This document shows positions 1 to 9,432 of a stretch of DNA of 64,000 bases, one piece after another. This DNA is from an uncultured Parvularculaceae bacterium (GTDB lineage: Bacteria; Pseudomonadota; Alphaproteobacteria; Caulobacterales; Parvularculaceae). Both the position numbers and the translations under genes were made by a program. The stretch lies in assembly GCA_947259375.1 (NCBI GenBank), contig CAMYLZ010000025.1:1-64000 (forward strand), given 5' to 3'. Positions within the stretch are counted from its first letter, which is position 1. Each line of letters starts with the position of its first letter. The notes under the pieces are model-generated. The model saw only the letters and a list, made by a program, of their open reading frames with translations. It searched no databases and was not told the DNA's origin.

Positions 1-324
1 ATAAAACCGTTTCCTTCGCCACAGCCCCCTTTCGAGGGGCCGCCCGCGCAAGATCCAGGCGTTCGGCCGGCCGGTTCCTGAGCTTGAGGTCCGTTACGCC
101 TCTCTCAGGCCGCGCGCCGCCGGTCCGGACCGTAAGGGACGGTAGGCCTTGACGCCTCTCCGTGTCCGGACTGTTTCGCAGTATAGGGGCGCCGGCCAGG
201 GGGGTGGATAACTATCCACCAAAAGCGGGATTCATGGCCGTTTTCATCAGATATGAGGTATTTTCGACAGGGGTATGCGCGTCATGCGTGTAGGCGGATT
301 TGGGGGTTTTTTTGACCTATCCCT

Positions 325-597
325 CCGCACCGATTCGCTGCGGCTTGACCGTGGCGTCCATCACCGGAACCATCCGCATACGCTGTGCTCGCGGCAAGGA
401 CGGGAGTTGGGCCCCACGCTTGAAGCGTGGGGAGCCGCGAGAGGAAAGGCTAGCGCCCCATTCGAATCAAACGCTCTCGCGTCATCTCATACGCGCCCTC
501 TCCACCCGCACCGAATCGCCACGGCTTGAGCCAAGGCGCCCATCGCCGGAACGATCCGCATAGGATGCGCTCGCGGCAAGGGCGGGAGTTGGGCCCC
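325..597. repeat. Degenerate ~90-bp direct repeat, copies ~325-414 and ~506-597
   Basis: Both copies share the pattern 'cgcaccga.tcgc..cggcttga.c...ggcg.ccatc.ccggaac.atccgcata...tg.gctcgcggcaag.gcgggagttgggcccc'; compared by eye. Confidence 0.75.
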
Positions 598-891
598 TGT
601 GTGTTGGGATTGAGGTATAAAGGGAACCGGGAAGTAGTCCGCTGGACCCCTAGCGCGTATGACGCCGATGCGTGGCTTGGGCCACGGCGGACCATGCGAA
701 TATTACACGGCTTTGTAACATTGGCGGGCGGAGTTCTACGCTACCGGCGATTATAGTGCCCACAACAGACGTTTGTTTTGTTTAGTAATGTACCCAAAAT
801 TATTGTAGAGATCCTTAAAAGTGTTGCGTATTGGAAGTACAAATTTAATCTGGTATTCTCCAGCGGTTTAAAATATTTGGATTGTGATGCC

Positions 892-1980
892 ATGGAAAAT
901 GCAATTTCCTTTGCAATTCTCGCGAGAATTGGAATTGAGCGCGAGATTCGCGAAGCCCTGTTGAAAGTTGCAGATGTTGATGTCACTCAGCCGTCAATGA
1001 TCCGTATCGCTGTTACGGATAGGTGTAATTACAGATGTGCGTATTGTAACCACTGGAAACAGGATCGTTACAAGAGGGAGCTTTCCTTAGTTCAGTGGCG
1101 TCAGGTGTTTAAAAACCTTCAAGCAGTCAGTGCTAAATCGATAATACAATTTACAGGTGGTGAACCATTCTTGCGGCGTGATTTTCTGGAAATCGCTGGT
1201 TGCGCAGAAGAAGCTGGTTTCTATTGGGGAGTAATCACTAACGGATACTGTCTGACTGAGAAAGTGTGTGAGGCCATATGCAGGCTGTCGCCAGTTAACA
1301 TCGACGTGTCGATAGATGGAGCTTGCGAAACAATCCATGATCAGGCGCGTGGCGTTCCGGGATCGTTTGCTGCCGTCACGCGGGGTGTCAAGGAATTGTG
1401 TGCTGCACGTAGAAAGAGTAATAAAAATTTTAAAATACGGATTAAGACCACCGTTCATAAATTAAACATCTCAAGCCTGACTGATGTGGCTTCACTTGCG
1501 GCGGAGTTGGGGGCAGACAGCATTGATTTCTCGCCTATACGCCATGAGGACGATTCTAGTAGGAAATGGTTGTTGCCAGATGATGGGCAATTGAACGAAT
1601 TAGAAAGGTCAATTGATGCGCTATGCGGATTAAAAAAAGCGGGTATTCCAATCGAAACCTCAGAGAGGAAACTACGGTTATTCTCCAATCATTTCGGTGA
1701 TAAAGTCGTCCGGCATGGAACTGTAAAATGCAAGGCGCCGCTGCGAGACTTGTTTATTGATCCGTCAGGAGAAACTAGATTTTGTTGGGCATATGGATCT
1801 CTTGGAAACATTGTAAATTCTTCTGCAGAAGAAGTATGGAGTTCGCATTCAAGTCGATTGCGCAGGCATGAAGCAATGACCTGTTCAAAAGCTGGGAGCA
1901 GCTACTGCGCTACCTCTTGTTTGAGTCACAGGAAATTCAGTGATAATGTGAAACGAGCTCTATTGCATGCTGAGTTTTAG
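892..1980 (+). CDS. Radical SAM protein with C-terminal SPASM-like domain
   Basis: CNYRCAYC radical-SAM CxxxCxxC motif, FTGGEPFLR, and C-terminal Cys-rich segment CKAPLRDLFIDPSGETRFCWAYGSLGNI...YCATSC. The ORF track starts at a TTG at 778; the ATG at 892 is more plausible. Confidence 0.85.
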   Translation: MENAISFAILARIGIEREIREALLKVADVDVTQPSMIRIAVTDRCNYRCAYCNHWKQDRYKRELSLVQWRQVFKNLQAVSAKSIIQFTGGEPFLRRDFLEIAGCAEEAGFYWGVITNGYCLTEKVCEAICRLSPVNIDVSIDGACETIHDQARGVPGSFAAVTRGVKELCAARRKSNKNFKIRIKTTVHKLNISSLTDVASLAAELGADSIDFSPIRHEDDSSRKWLLPDDGQLNELERSIDALCGLKKAGIPIETSERKLRLFSNHFGDKVVRHGTVKCKAPLRDLFIDPSGETRFCWAYGSLGNIVNSSAEEVWSSHSSRLRRHEAMTCSKAGSSYCATSCLSHRKFSDNVKRALLHAEF

Positions 1981-2608
1981 TGCAGATCAACGGTTTTTTT
2001 GGTTTGACCGTCAGGTTCGCGGCTTTTTTGCGTACTCGCGTATACGAAGATTTATTTCAGAACTTCATGTACCTTCTGGTGCGCATATCATTGACTTAGG
2101 AGGTAGGCCAGAGCATTGGCATAGAATGCCGATGAGTCTGCGTGTTGATATCTTAAATACAAAAGAAGAAATTCAGCAGTTTCATCAACATAAGTATCAT
2201 AATATTCAAATTATTGAAGGAGACGTGACAAAACCGATTCAGTCAATACACCAGTATGATTTTATTTATTGTAATAGTGTTCTTGAGCATGTTGGAGGCA
2301 AAGCAGCGCGCTCGTTAATGGCCGCCAATATTCTGGCAGCGGATAAACCTTACTGGGTTCAAGTTCCATCCCAAAAGTTTCCAATTGAGCATCATTGCCG
2401 TGAACTGTTTTGGTGGAGGATGGGCGATGCAAAAAAGAAAAAAAAGATTGAACAATGGAAACGAACTTGGCCGTTTATGGCCGCACAAATGGAAAGTACG
2501 AATGCAGTTAGAAGGGACGAATTAGCACAGCTTTTTCCGTGTGCGGTGATAAGGCGGGAGTTCGTGTTGGGGTTTGAGAAGTCTTTGATAGCTGCAAGAG
2601 TTAGATAA
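1967..2608 (+). CDS. Class I SAM-dependent methyltransferase
   Basis: HIIDLGGRPEHW, IIEGDV and FIYCNSVLEHVGG motifs; ATG overlaps the 3' end of the upstream radical SAM gene by 14 nt. Confidence 0.75.
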   Translation: MLSFSADQRFFWFDRQVRGFFAYSRIRRFISELHVPSGAHIIDLGGRPEHWHRMPMSLRVDILNTKEEIQQFHQHKYHNIQIIEGDVTKPIQSIHQYDFIYCNSVLEHVGGKAARSLMAANILAADKPYWVQVPSQKFPIEHHCRELFWWRMGDAKKKKKIEQWKRTWPFMAAQMESTNAVRRDELAQLFPCAVIRREFVLGFEKSLIAARVR

Positions 2609-2715
2609 ACTGTGTATTGTGTTGTTTCAGTGCACCCCATGCATTGCACTACAGCGGCGGGGTGACCAAAGGGTGGTGGCCTTGCTCCGGAAAGGGCGCG
2701 AGATTTCGATCACCA

Positions 2716-5106
2716 TTATGGTTTGCGTTGCGTTTTCCGCACACCCTTCGGTTTGCTCCGAATATTCGACACGGTTCCTTCGCTTTTCTTGATCCGGCCT
2801 TGTGAGGCGGCTTCGACCCTGGACTCAATCGCGCTTTGCCGCGCAAGCGGGTCGTCGTGGACGGCGAGTTCGACTTCCTGAAGCCGTTTGATTTCGTCGC
2901 GCAGGCGCGCGGCTTCTTCAAATTCCAGGTTGGACGCCGCTTCGCGCATCTGTTTTTCAAGGCCGGCAAGATGCGCCTTGAGGTTGTGTCCCGGGCCCAT
3001 GAAGTCTTTATCGTCTTCCGAGAAGCCGCGCCCGGCAGCCCGACCGCGAAGGCGGTCATGCCCAACGAACGTCTGGCCCATGGCGGCCTTGGCGCCTTCA
3101 TCGTCGCTGGTCGCGATCTCGGCGATTTTCGCCTTGACGGTGGCGGGGGTGATGCCGTGGGCCTCATTATGGGCGATCTGTTTCTCGCGCCGCCGCTCGG
3201 TCTCGCCCATGGCCCGCTCCATGGAGCCGGTGATATGGTCCGCATAGAGAATGACACGTCCGTCGACATTGCGCGCCGCGCGGCCGATCGTCTGGACAAG
3301 CGAGGTTTCCGACCGCAGGAATCCTTCCTTGTCGGCGTCGAGAATGGCCACCAATTGGCATTCGGGAATGTCGAGCCCCTCGCGCAACAGGTTGATGCCG
3401 ACCAGCACGTCGAACGCGCCGAGGCGCAGATCGCGGATGATCTCGATCCGCTCCAGCGTGTCGATATCGGAGTGCATGTAACGCACGCGCACGCCCTGTT
3501 CATGCATATATTCGGTAAGATCTTCGGCCATGCGCTTGGTCAGCGTGGTGACGAGCACGCGCCCGCCTTTTGTCGCGATCGTCTTGCATTCGGCGATGAC
3601 GTCGTCAACCTGGTTCGAGGTGTCGCTTGTCACCGGACGCACTTCAACCACCGGATCAATGAGGCCGGTCGGGCGGATGACTTGTTCGGTGAAAACGCCG
3701 CCGGTGCGGTCGAGTTCCCACGGGCCGGGCGTTGCGGAAACATGCACCGTCTGTGGGCGCATTTTCTCCCACTCCTCGAATTTCAGCGGCCGGTTGTCCA
3801 TACAGGAGGGCAGGCGAAAGCCATATTCGGCGAGTGTGCGCTTGCGGTTGAAGTCGCCGCGGAACATCGCGCCGATCTGTGGCACGGTGACGTGGCTTTC
3901 ATCGCAAAAGATCAGCGCGTTTTCCGGCAGATATTCAAACAGGGTCGGCGGCGGTTCGCCCGGCTGGCGCCCGGTGAGATAGCGCGAATAGTTTTCGATG
4001 CCGTGACAAACGCCGGTGGCCTGTAACATCTCCAGGTCGAACTGCACACGTTGTTCGAGGCGCTGCGCTTCGAGCAGGCGGCCTTCCTCGCGCATCACGG
4101 GCAGGACTTCCGCGAGCTCGTTCTGAATGCCTTCGATCGCCTGATTTAGCGTCGGACGCGGCGTGACATAGTGCGAATTGGCGTAAAGCGTCACCTCTTC
4201 AAGGTCGGCGGTCTTTTGCCCGGTAAGCGGATCGAATTCGGTGATCGCCTCGATCTCGTCGCCGAACATCGAAACCCGCCAGGCGCGGTCTTCATAGTGA
4301 GCCGGAAAAATCTCGATGACGTCGCCGCGCGCCCGGAAACAGCCGCGGGCAAACGCATTATCATTGCGCCGATATTGCAAAGCGACGAGATCGGCGAGGA
4401 TTTTCTTGCGTTCGATTTCCTGACCGAGCTTCAGCGAGAACGTCATCGCCGTATAGGTCTCGACCGAGCCGATGCCGTAAATGCACGACACGGAGGCAAC
4501 GATGATGACGTCCTCGCGCTCGAGCAGGGCGCGGGTCGCGGCGTGGCGCATCCGGTCGATCTGCTCGTTGATGGACGACTCCTTTTCGATATAGGTGTCC
4601 GTACGCGGAACATAAGCTTCGGGCTGGTAATAGTCGTAATAGGAAACGAAATATTCGACCGCATTGTCCGGGAAGAACGCCTTGAACTCGCCATAGAGCT
4701 GGGCGGCGAGGGTCTTGTTCGGGGCAAGGATCAGCGCCGGGCGCTGGCATGCCTCGATCACTTTCGCCATGGTGAAGGTTTTGCCGGTGCCGGTGGCGCC
4801 GAGCAGCACCTGGTCCCATTCGCCATTGCGCGCGCCTTCGGAAAGATCCCGGATCGCGGTCGGCTGGTCGCCGGCGGGGGCATATTCGGAGACCACTTTC
4901 AGCGGATTCGAGCCGCGGGTTTGCGGGCGCGCCGGGCGATGCGGCGTCCAGTCCGCCAGCGGCGTCGCGAGGCGATCGTGATAGGTCGCGACGGCTTCTG
5001 AAAAGCCGCCTTTGGTCACCTCGCTTTGCGGCGTGGTGGGCTGGGCTTTCGGGCGCTTGGCTTTCGGGTCGTATCCGGGACGGGCTGGCGGCATGTTCGC
5101 GAACAT
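2716..5106 (-). CDS. uvrB: Excinuclease ABC subunit UvrB
   Basis: [59 protein letters not shown]; UvrC-binding C-terminus. Start placed at [10 protein letters not shown]; the 986-aa ORF has a spurious N-terminal extension. Confidence 0.97.
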   Translation of the reverse strand: MFANMPPARPGYDPKAKRPKAQPTTPQSEVTKGGFSEAVATYHDRLATPLADWTPHRPARPQTRGSNPLKVVSEYAPAGDQPTAIRDLSEGARNGEWDQVLLGATGTGKTFTMAKVIEACQRPALILAPNKTLAAQLYGEFKAFFPDNAVEYFVSYYDYYQPEAYVPRTDTYIEKESSINEQIDRMRHAATRALLEREDVIIVASVSCIYGIGSVETYTAMTFSLKLGQEIERKKILADLVALQYRRNDNAFARGCFRARGDVIEIFPAHYEDRAWRVSMFGDEIEAITEFDPLTGQKTADLEEVTLYANSHYVTPRPTLNQAIEGIQNELAEVLPVMREEGRLLEAQRLEQRVQFDLEMLQATGVCHGIENYSRYLTGRQPGEPPPTLFEYLPENALIFCDESHVTVPQIGAMFRGDFNRKRTLAEYGFRLPSCMDNRPLKFEEWEKMRPQTVHVSATPGPWELDRTGGVFTEQVIRPTGLIDPVVEVRPVTSDTSNQVDDVIAECKTIATKGGRVLVTTLTKRMAEDLTEYMHEQGVRVRYMHSDIDTLERIEIIRDLRLGAFDVLVGINLLREGLDIPECQLVAILDADKEGFLRSETSLVQTIGRAARNVDGRVILYADHITGSMERAMGETERRREKQIAHNEAHGITPATVKAKIAEIATSDDEGAKAAMGQTFVGHDRLRGRAAGRGFSEDDKDFMGPGHNLKAHLAGLEKQMREAASNLEFEEAARLRDEIKRLQEVELAVHDDPLARQSAIESRVEAASQGRIKKSEGTVSNIRSKPKGVRKTQRKP

Positions 5107-5209
5107 AATGCGAACGCGGCGAAAGAAAAGAGGGGAGCGATAAGCGGGAGAAGGAAGCGGGTATTGGCAATCGCGCGCCCGCAGCCGCCCCCCTCTTTGT
5201 TGCGGTTTT

Positions 5210-5959
5210 TCAAAATGACGCGCTGAAGCCGGCGCCGAACCAGAATCCGCTGGCGTCCAGCGTGCCGGCGATGGAATCGTCGATGATCGAGCCCCCGCCA
5301 ATATCGGATCCGCCATATCGCGCGCCGACATAGAACGACCCGTTATCGGAATAGGCGTAGGAGATGTCCGCGGTGGCCAGGCCGTAGAGATAATCGGTCC
5401 CGCCCGTATCATCGACCACGTAACCGAGCGCGCCGCCGAGATCGAAGCTTGTCTTTTCGGCGAGCGGGATTGAATAGCCGGCCCCGCCTTCGAAGGTGGT
5501 CGCGTCGAGCATGAGGTCATGATAGATATAGACCGACGGCGATAGCGGAAGGTCAAAGGAAAGGCCGCCGAAAATTTCGACGGTGTTCGCGCCGAGGCCG
5601 TCGCCGTCTTCCTCGAAAATATCGAAAAAACCGCTCTGGGCGTCCGGATAGGTGTAATAGGTGACGCCTGCGTCAAACGAGATGATTTGCGTTAATGGCG
5701 CGCTGTAACCAGCGAAGAGATCGAGCTCGTCGCCAAAGGCGACGTCATCGTCGCCCACCGGCAAGGCGAACCAGGCGCCGCCATAGAAATTTCCATATGA
5801 CAGAGTGATTGCGGGCTGTACGCTTGCTTCTTGCAACTGGATCCCGCGAAAGACGTAGCGCGATTCAAACGCCACATCTGTTGAAACCTCCAGTGACTGG
5901 GCCGCGGCGGGCGCGCTAGCCGCCGCGAGCGTGGCGGCGGCGATACATATCCGATACAT
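5210..5959 (-). CDS. TorF family putative porin (Gcw_chp-type beta-barrel)
   Basis: Signal peptide ending [48 protein letters not shown] is typical of the family; C-terminal aromatic residue. Confidence 0.8.
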   Translation of the reverse strand: MYRICIAAATLAAASAPAAAQSLEVSTDVAFESRYVFRGIQLQEASVQPAITLSYGNFYGGAWFALPVGDDDVAFGDELDLFAGYSAPLTQIISFDAGVTYYTYPDAQSGFFDIFEEDGDGLGANTVEIFGGLSFDLPLSPSVYIYHDLMLDATTFEGGAGYSIPLAEKTSFDLGGALGYVVDDTGGTDYLYGLATADISYAYSDNGSFYVGARYGGSDIGGGSIIDDSIAGTLDASGFWFGAGFSASF

Positions 5960-6292
5960 AGACTCCTCCTTTTACTGCGCAATAAAAAATACGCAGCAGG
6001 CTGATCAGAACGATTGGCTTACGGAGGAAGCGTGAAATCAAATGATGCAACGCACAATATCATTTCCGAGGCGATGATCAAAAAATATTAGCAAATGGGG
6101 GAAATAGCTTCATAAATAGGAGAAACGTCGACGAAAAAGGCAGAAAATGCCATAACTGGCGTGGTGATTTCGCCTATGCAGCAATTGTGTGTTGCATCGC
6201 GAAAAACTCGCCATTAGGCTTGAGACGATTCCCGGCCTTGGCGCGATCTCATAATAATGCGTGTACGGGAAAATAATGGAGGCGGGCAGAAG

Positions 6293-6631
6293 ATGAAATA
6301 CATCATTGCGGTCGTGAAGCCGCACCGGCTTGAAGATATTCGCAACGCGCTGACAACGATCGGCGTTGAAGGCATGACGGTTTCCGACGTCAAGGGGTTT
6401 GGGCGGCAGAAGGGGCATAGCGAAGTCTACCGGGGCGCCGAGTATCAGGTCGACTTTGTTCCTAAGACGAAAATTGAAATCGCAATTACCGCCGACAAAG
6501 CAGCCAAAGTCGTCGAAGCAATCTGTAAATCAGCCACGACCGACCGGATCGGTGACGGCAAGATTTTCGTGCTGGACTTGCAGGAAGTCGTGCGCGTGCG
6601 CACGGGCGAGAGCGGCGCGGCGGCGTTGTAA
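6293..6631 (+). CDS. glnK: P-II family nitrogen regulatory protein
   Basis: MKYIIAVVKPHRLEDIRNAL, GFGRQKGHSEVYRGAEYQVDFVPK T-loop, GDGKIFVLDLQEVVRVRTGE; directly upstream of amtB. Confidence 0.95.
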   Translation: MKYIIAVVKPHRLEDIRNALTTIGVEGMTVSDVKGFGRQKGHSEVYRGAEYQVDFVPKTKIEIAITADKAAKVVEAICKSATTDRIGDGKIFVLDLQEVVRVRTGESGAAAL

Positions 6632-6647
6632 GCGAGGGGTGATTATC

Positions 6648-7949
6648 ATGAGAGCCAAATACAAGCTGATTGCATCGCCCATCGCGGCGGGGCTTGTCTG
6701 TGCGTCAGGCGCAGCAGCGCAGGAGGCCGCGCCGGTAGCATCGGATGCATCGGTTTTCGTATTCAACACGCTTTTGTTCTTAATGTCGGGCATGGTCGTC
6801 ATGTTCATGGCGGCGGGATTTTGCATGCTCGAAGCGGGGCTGGTGCGTGCGAAAAACGCGGCGACCATCTGCCTCAAAAACATAGCGCTATATTCCGTCG
6901 CCGGCCTGATGGTGTACCTGACTGGGTACGACCTGATTTACGGCATCGGCGAGGGCGGAATCATCGCGCCGTTGAATATATTCTGGGGCGGCGATGAAAG
7001 CGGGGCGCTGGCGGACGGCTATTCCGCGCATTCCGACTGGTTTTTCCAGATGGTGTTCGTAGCGACCGCGGCCTCAATTGTTTCGGGCACGCTGGCAGAG
7101 CGCATCAAGTTGTTCCCGTTTCTTATCTTCGTCGCGCTGTTGACGGGGATCATCTATCCGATCCAGGCGGGCTGGGTCTGGGGCGGCGGCTGGCTCGATG
7201 CGCGCTTTGATGATTTCGCCGGCTCGACGTTGGTGCATTCGACCGGCGGCTGGGCGGCGCTTGCCGGCGCGATCGTGCTGGGGCCGCGCAAAGGCAAATA
7301 TGTCGGCGGCAAAGTGGCCCCGATTCCCGGATCGTCTTTGCCGATGGCGGCGCTGGGCACGTTCATTCTCTGGCTTGGTTGGTTTGGGTTTAATGGCGGG
7401 TCGCAATTGGCGCTCGGCACGATCTCGGACGCGACCGACGTGTCGAAAATCTTCGTCAACACGAATATGGCGGCCTGCGGCGGCGTTGTCGCCGCGTTAT
7501 TGCTGACGCAAGCGCTCTACAAAAAAGTCGACCTCACCATCGTTTTGAACGGTGCAATAGGCGGGTTGGTGTCGATCACCGCAGAGCCGTTGCAGCCCGC
7601 TGTGTGGCAGGCGATTTTGATCGGCGGCGTCGGCGGTGTTATTGTTTCGCTCGCCGTGCCGGTGCTTGATCGTTTCAGGATCGACGACGTTGTCGGCGCG
7701 ATCCCGGCGCATTTGCTTTGCGGCATATGGGGCACGCTTGTCGTGCCCCTCAGCAATAGCGGCGTGACCTTTTTCGGCCAGTTGACCGGCATCGTCACGA
7801 TTGGCGCATTCGTCTTCGCCGTGAGCTTTTTATGCTGGCTGGGACTGAAATATACGCTCGGCGTCAGGGCGAGCGAGGAGCATGAGCATCTGGGGCTGGA
7901 CAAGGCTGAACTGGGTCTTGAAGCTTATCCGGAATTCACGCCGGGCTAA
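6648..7949 (+). CDS. amtB: Ammonium transporter
   Basis: Signal peptide; MVVMFMAAGFCMLEAGLVRAKNA; WLGWFGFNGGSQLAL; C-terminal DKAELGLEAYPEF. Confidence 0.96.
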   Translation: MRAKYKLIASPIAAGLVCASGAAAQEAAPVASDASVFVFNTLLFLMSGMVVMFMAAGFCMLEAGLVRAKNAATICLKNIALYSVAGLMVYLTGYDLIYGIGEGGIIAPLNIFWGGDESGALADGYSAHSDWFFQMVFVATAASIVSGTLAERIKLFPFLIFVALLTGIIYPIQAGWVWGGGWLDARFDDFAGSTLVHSTGGWAALAGAIVLGPRKGKYVGGKVAPIPGSSLPMAALGTFILWLGWFGFNGGSQLALGTISDATDVSKIFVNTNMAACGGVVAALLLTQALYKKVDLTIVLNGAIGGLVSITAEPLQPAVWQAILIGGVGGVIVSLAVPVLDRFRIDDVVGAIPAHLLCGIWGTLVVPLSNSGVTFFGQLTGIVTIGAFVFAVSFLCWLGLKYTLGVRASEEHEHLGLDKAELGLEAYPEFTPG

Positions 7950-7985
7950 TGTGTTGAGTATTTGGAGGCTGATATTTCTGAGCGG

Positions 7986-9416
7986 ATGTTAAAGTTCGTT
8001 TCGCGCGATCGCGAAACACCGACCAAAAGAAATTCCGGCGAGCGTCGCGGGGATTTCGACGAAATCTATGCGCGCTTCGCCGAGGATCGTGCGGCGGCGC
8101 AAGCCAGCCGTTGCAGCCAATGCGGCGTGCCCTTTTGCAGCGATCATTGCCCGCTGGGCAATGATATTCCCGACTGGCTCAAGGCTGTGTCCGAAGGCCG
8201 GCTCAAGGACGCCTATGCGCTTTCTTCCGCGACCAACAACATGCCGGAAGTGTGCGGTCGCATTTGCCCGCAAGACCGTCTGTGCGAAGGGTCCTGCGTC
8301 ATTGAGCAGTCCGGGCACGGAACGGTGACGATTGGCGCGGTCGAGCAATATATCACCGAGACCGCCTGGGAGAATGGCTGGATCACCCCGGTGAAACCAG
8401 CACGCGAAAGCGCACAGTCGGTGGGTATCATCGGGGCCGGGCCGGCCGGGCTCGCCGCGGCGGAGGAGCTGCGCAAAAAGGGTTTCCAGGTCAAGGTGTA
8501 TGATCGCTATGACCGCACCGGCGGGCTGCTGGTTTACGGTATTCCGAATTTCAAGCTGGAAAAGGATGTTGTCACGCGGCGTACGGATTATCTGGAACGC
8601 AGCGGCGTTGAGTTTGTGCGAAATGTGGATATTGGCCGCCATGTAACCATGGCCGAGCTGAGGGATGAACATGACGCCGTGCTGGTCGCGACGGGCGTTT
8701 ATAAATCCCGCGATCTTGTCTGCCCGGGGATCGGCAATGCCGGCGTCGTCGCCGCGCTGGATTATCTGACGGCGTCGAACCGAAAGGGGTTCGGCGATAG
8801 CGTGCCGGAATTCGAGAACGGCGCGCTTGATGCGGCAGGCAAGAAGGTGGTCGTCATTGGCGGCGGGGATACGGCGATGGACTGCGTGCGCACCGCTGTG
8901 CGGCAGGGGGCGAAGGCCGTGACCTGCGTTTACCGCCGCGACCGCAAGAATATGCCGGGCTCGGTGCGTGAAGTCGCCAATGCAGAGGAAGAAGGCGTCG
9001 TTTTTGAGTGGCTCGCCTCCCCGAAAGCGGTGATGGGCGACGCGGCGCGGGCGGCGGGCTTGCGTGTCGCGAAGATGGAGCTTGGCGCACCGGATGCAAG
9101 CGGCAGGCGCGCGCCGGTGGAAGTCGAGGGAGCGGAGTTCGACCTTGAGGCCGATCTTGTGGTCAAAGCGCTCGGTTTCGAGCCTGAAAACCTGCCGGCG
9201 ATGTTCGGCGAGCCAGCGTTGAAAATAACGGCGCGCGGAACGTTGCGTGTGGACGGCGAGACGATGGAGACGAGCCTGCCGGGCGTTTATGCGGCCGGTG
9301 ATATTGTGCGCGGCGCGTCGCTGGTGGTCTGGGCGATTGTCGACGGGCGCAAGGCCGCCGCCGCGATCGCCAGCCGTCTGAGGGCAACCGAACCGACATT
9401 GCTCGCTGCTGAATAA
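7986..9416 (+). CDS. gltD: Glutamate synthase small subunit (NADPH)
   Basis: CSQCGVPFCSDHCPLGNDIPDWL, CGRICPQDRLCEGSCV, GAGPAGLAAAEELRKKG, GGGDTAMDCVRTA. Confidence 0.95.
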   Translation: MLKFVSRDRETPTKRNSGERRGDFDEIYARFAEDRAAAQASRCSQCGVPFCSDHCPLGNDIPDWLKAVSEGRLKDAYALSSATNNMPEVCGRICPQDRLCEGSCVIEQSGHGTVTIGAVEQYITETAWENGWITPVKPARESAQSVGIIGAGPAGLAAAEELRKKGFQVKVYDRYDRTGGLLVYGIPNFKLEKDVVTRRTDYLERSGVEFVRNVDIGRHVTMAELRDEHDAVLVATGVYKSRDLVCPGIGNAGVVAALDYLTASNRKGFGDSVPEFENGALDAAGKKVVVIGGGDTAMDCVRTAVRQGAKAVTCVYRRDRKNMPGSVREVANAEEEGVVFEWLASPKAVMGDAARAAGLRVAKMELGAPDASGRRAPVEVEGAEFDLEADLVVKALGFEPENLPAMFGEPALKITARGTLRVDGETMETSLPGVYAAGDIVRGASLVVWAIVDGRKAAAAIASRLRATEPTLLAAE

Positions 9417-9432
9417 AAAAAGAAGAATAGCC

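Noticed and set aside
20-22. Possible minus-strand GTG start (MAKETVL...) of an off-window gene
   Set aside because: Only seven codons are visible; cannot be supported.
2629-2650. AGTGCA...TGCACT inverted repeat at the right end of the AT-rich island as a mobile-element terminus
   Set aside because: Only 6 bp, and no matching copy seen at the left end; too weak to call a transposon end.
2836-4026. 396-aa plus-strand ORF opposite uvrB
   Set aside because: Shadow ORF; the minus frame carries all UvrB motifs.
5107-5676. N-terminal extension of the 986-aa uvrB ORF
   Set aside because: Overlaps the torF-like gene in another frame and has no UvrB similarity; a good start lies at 5106.
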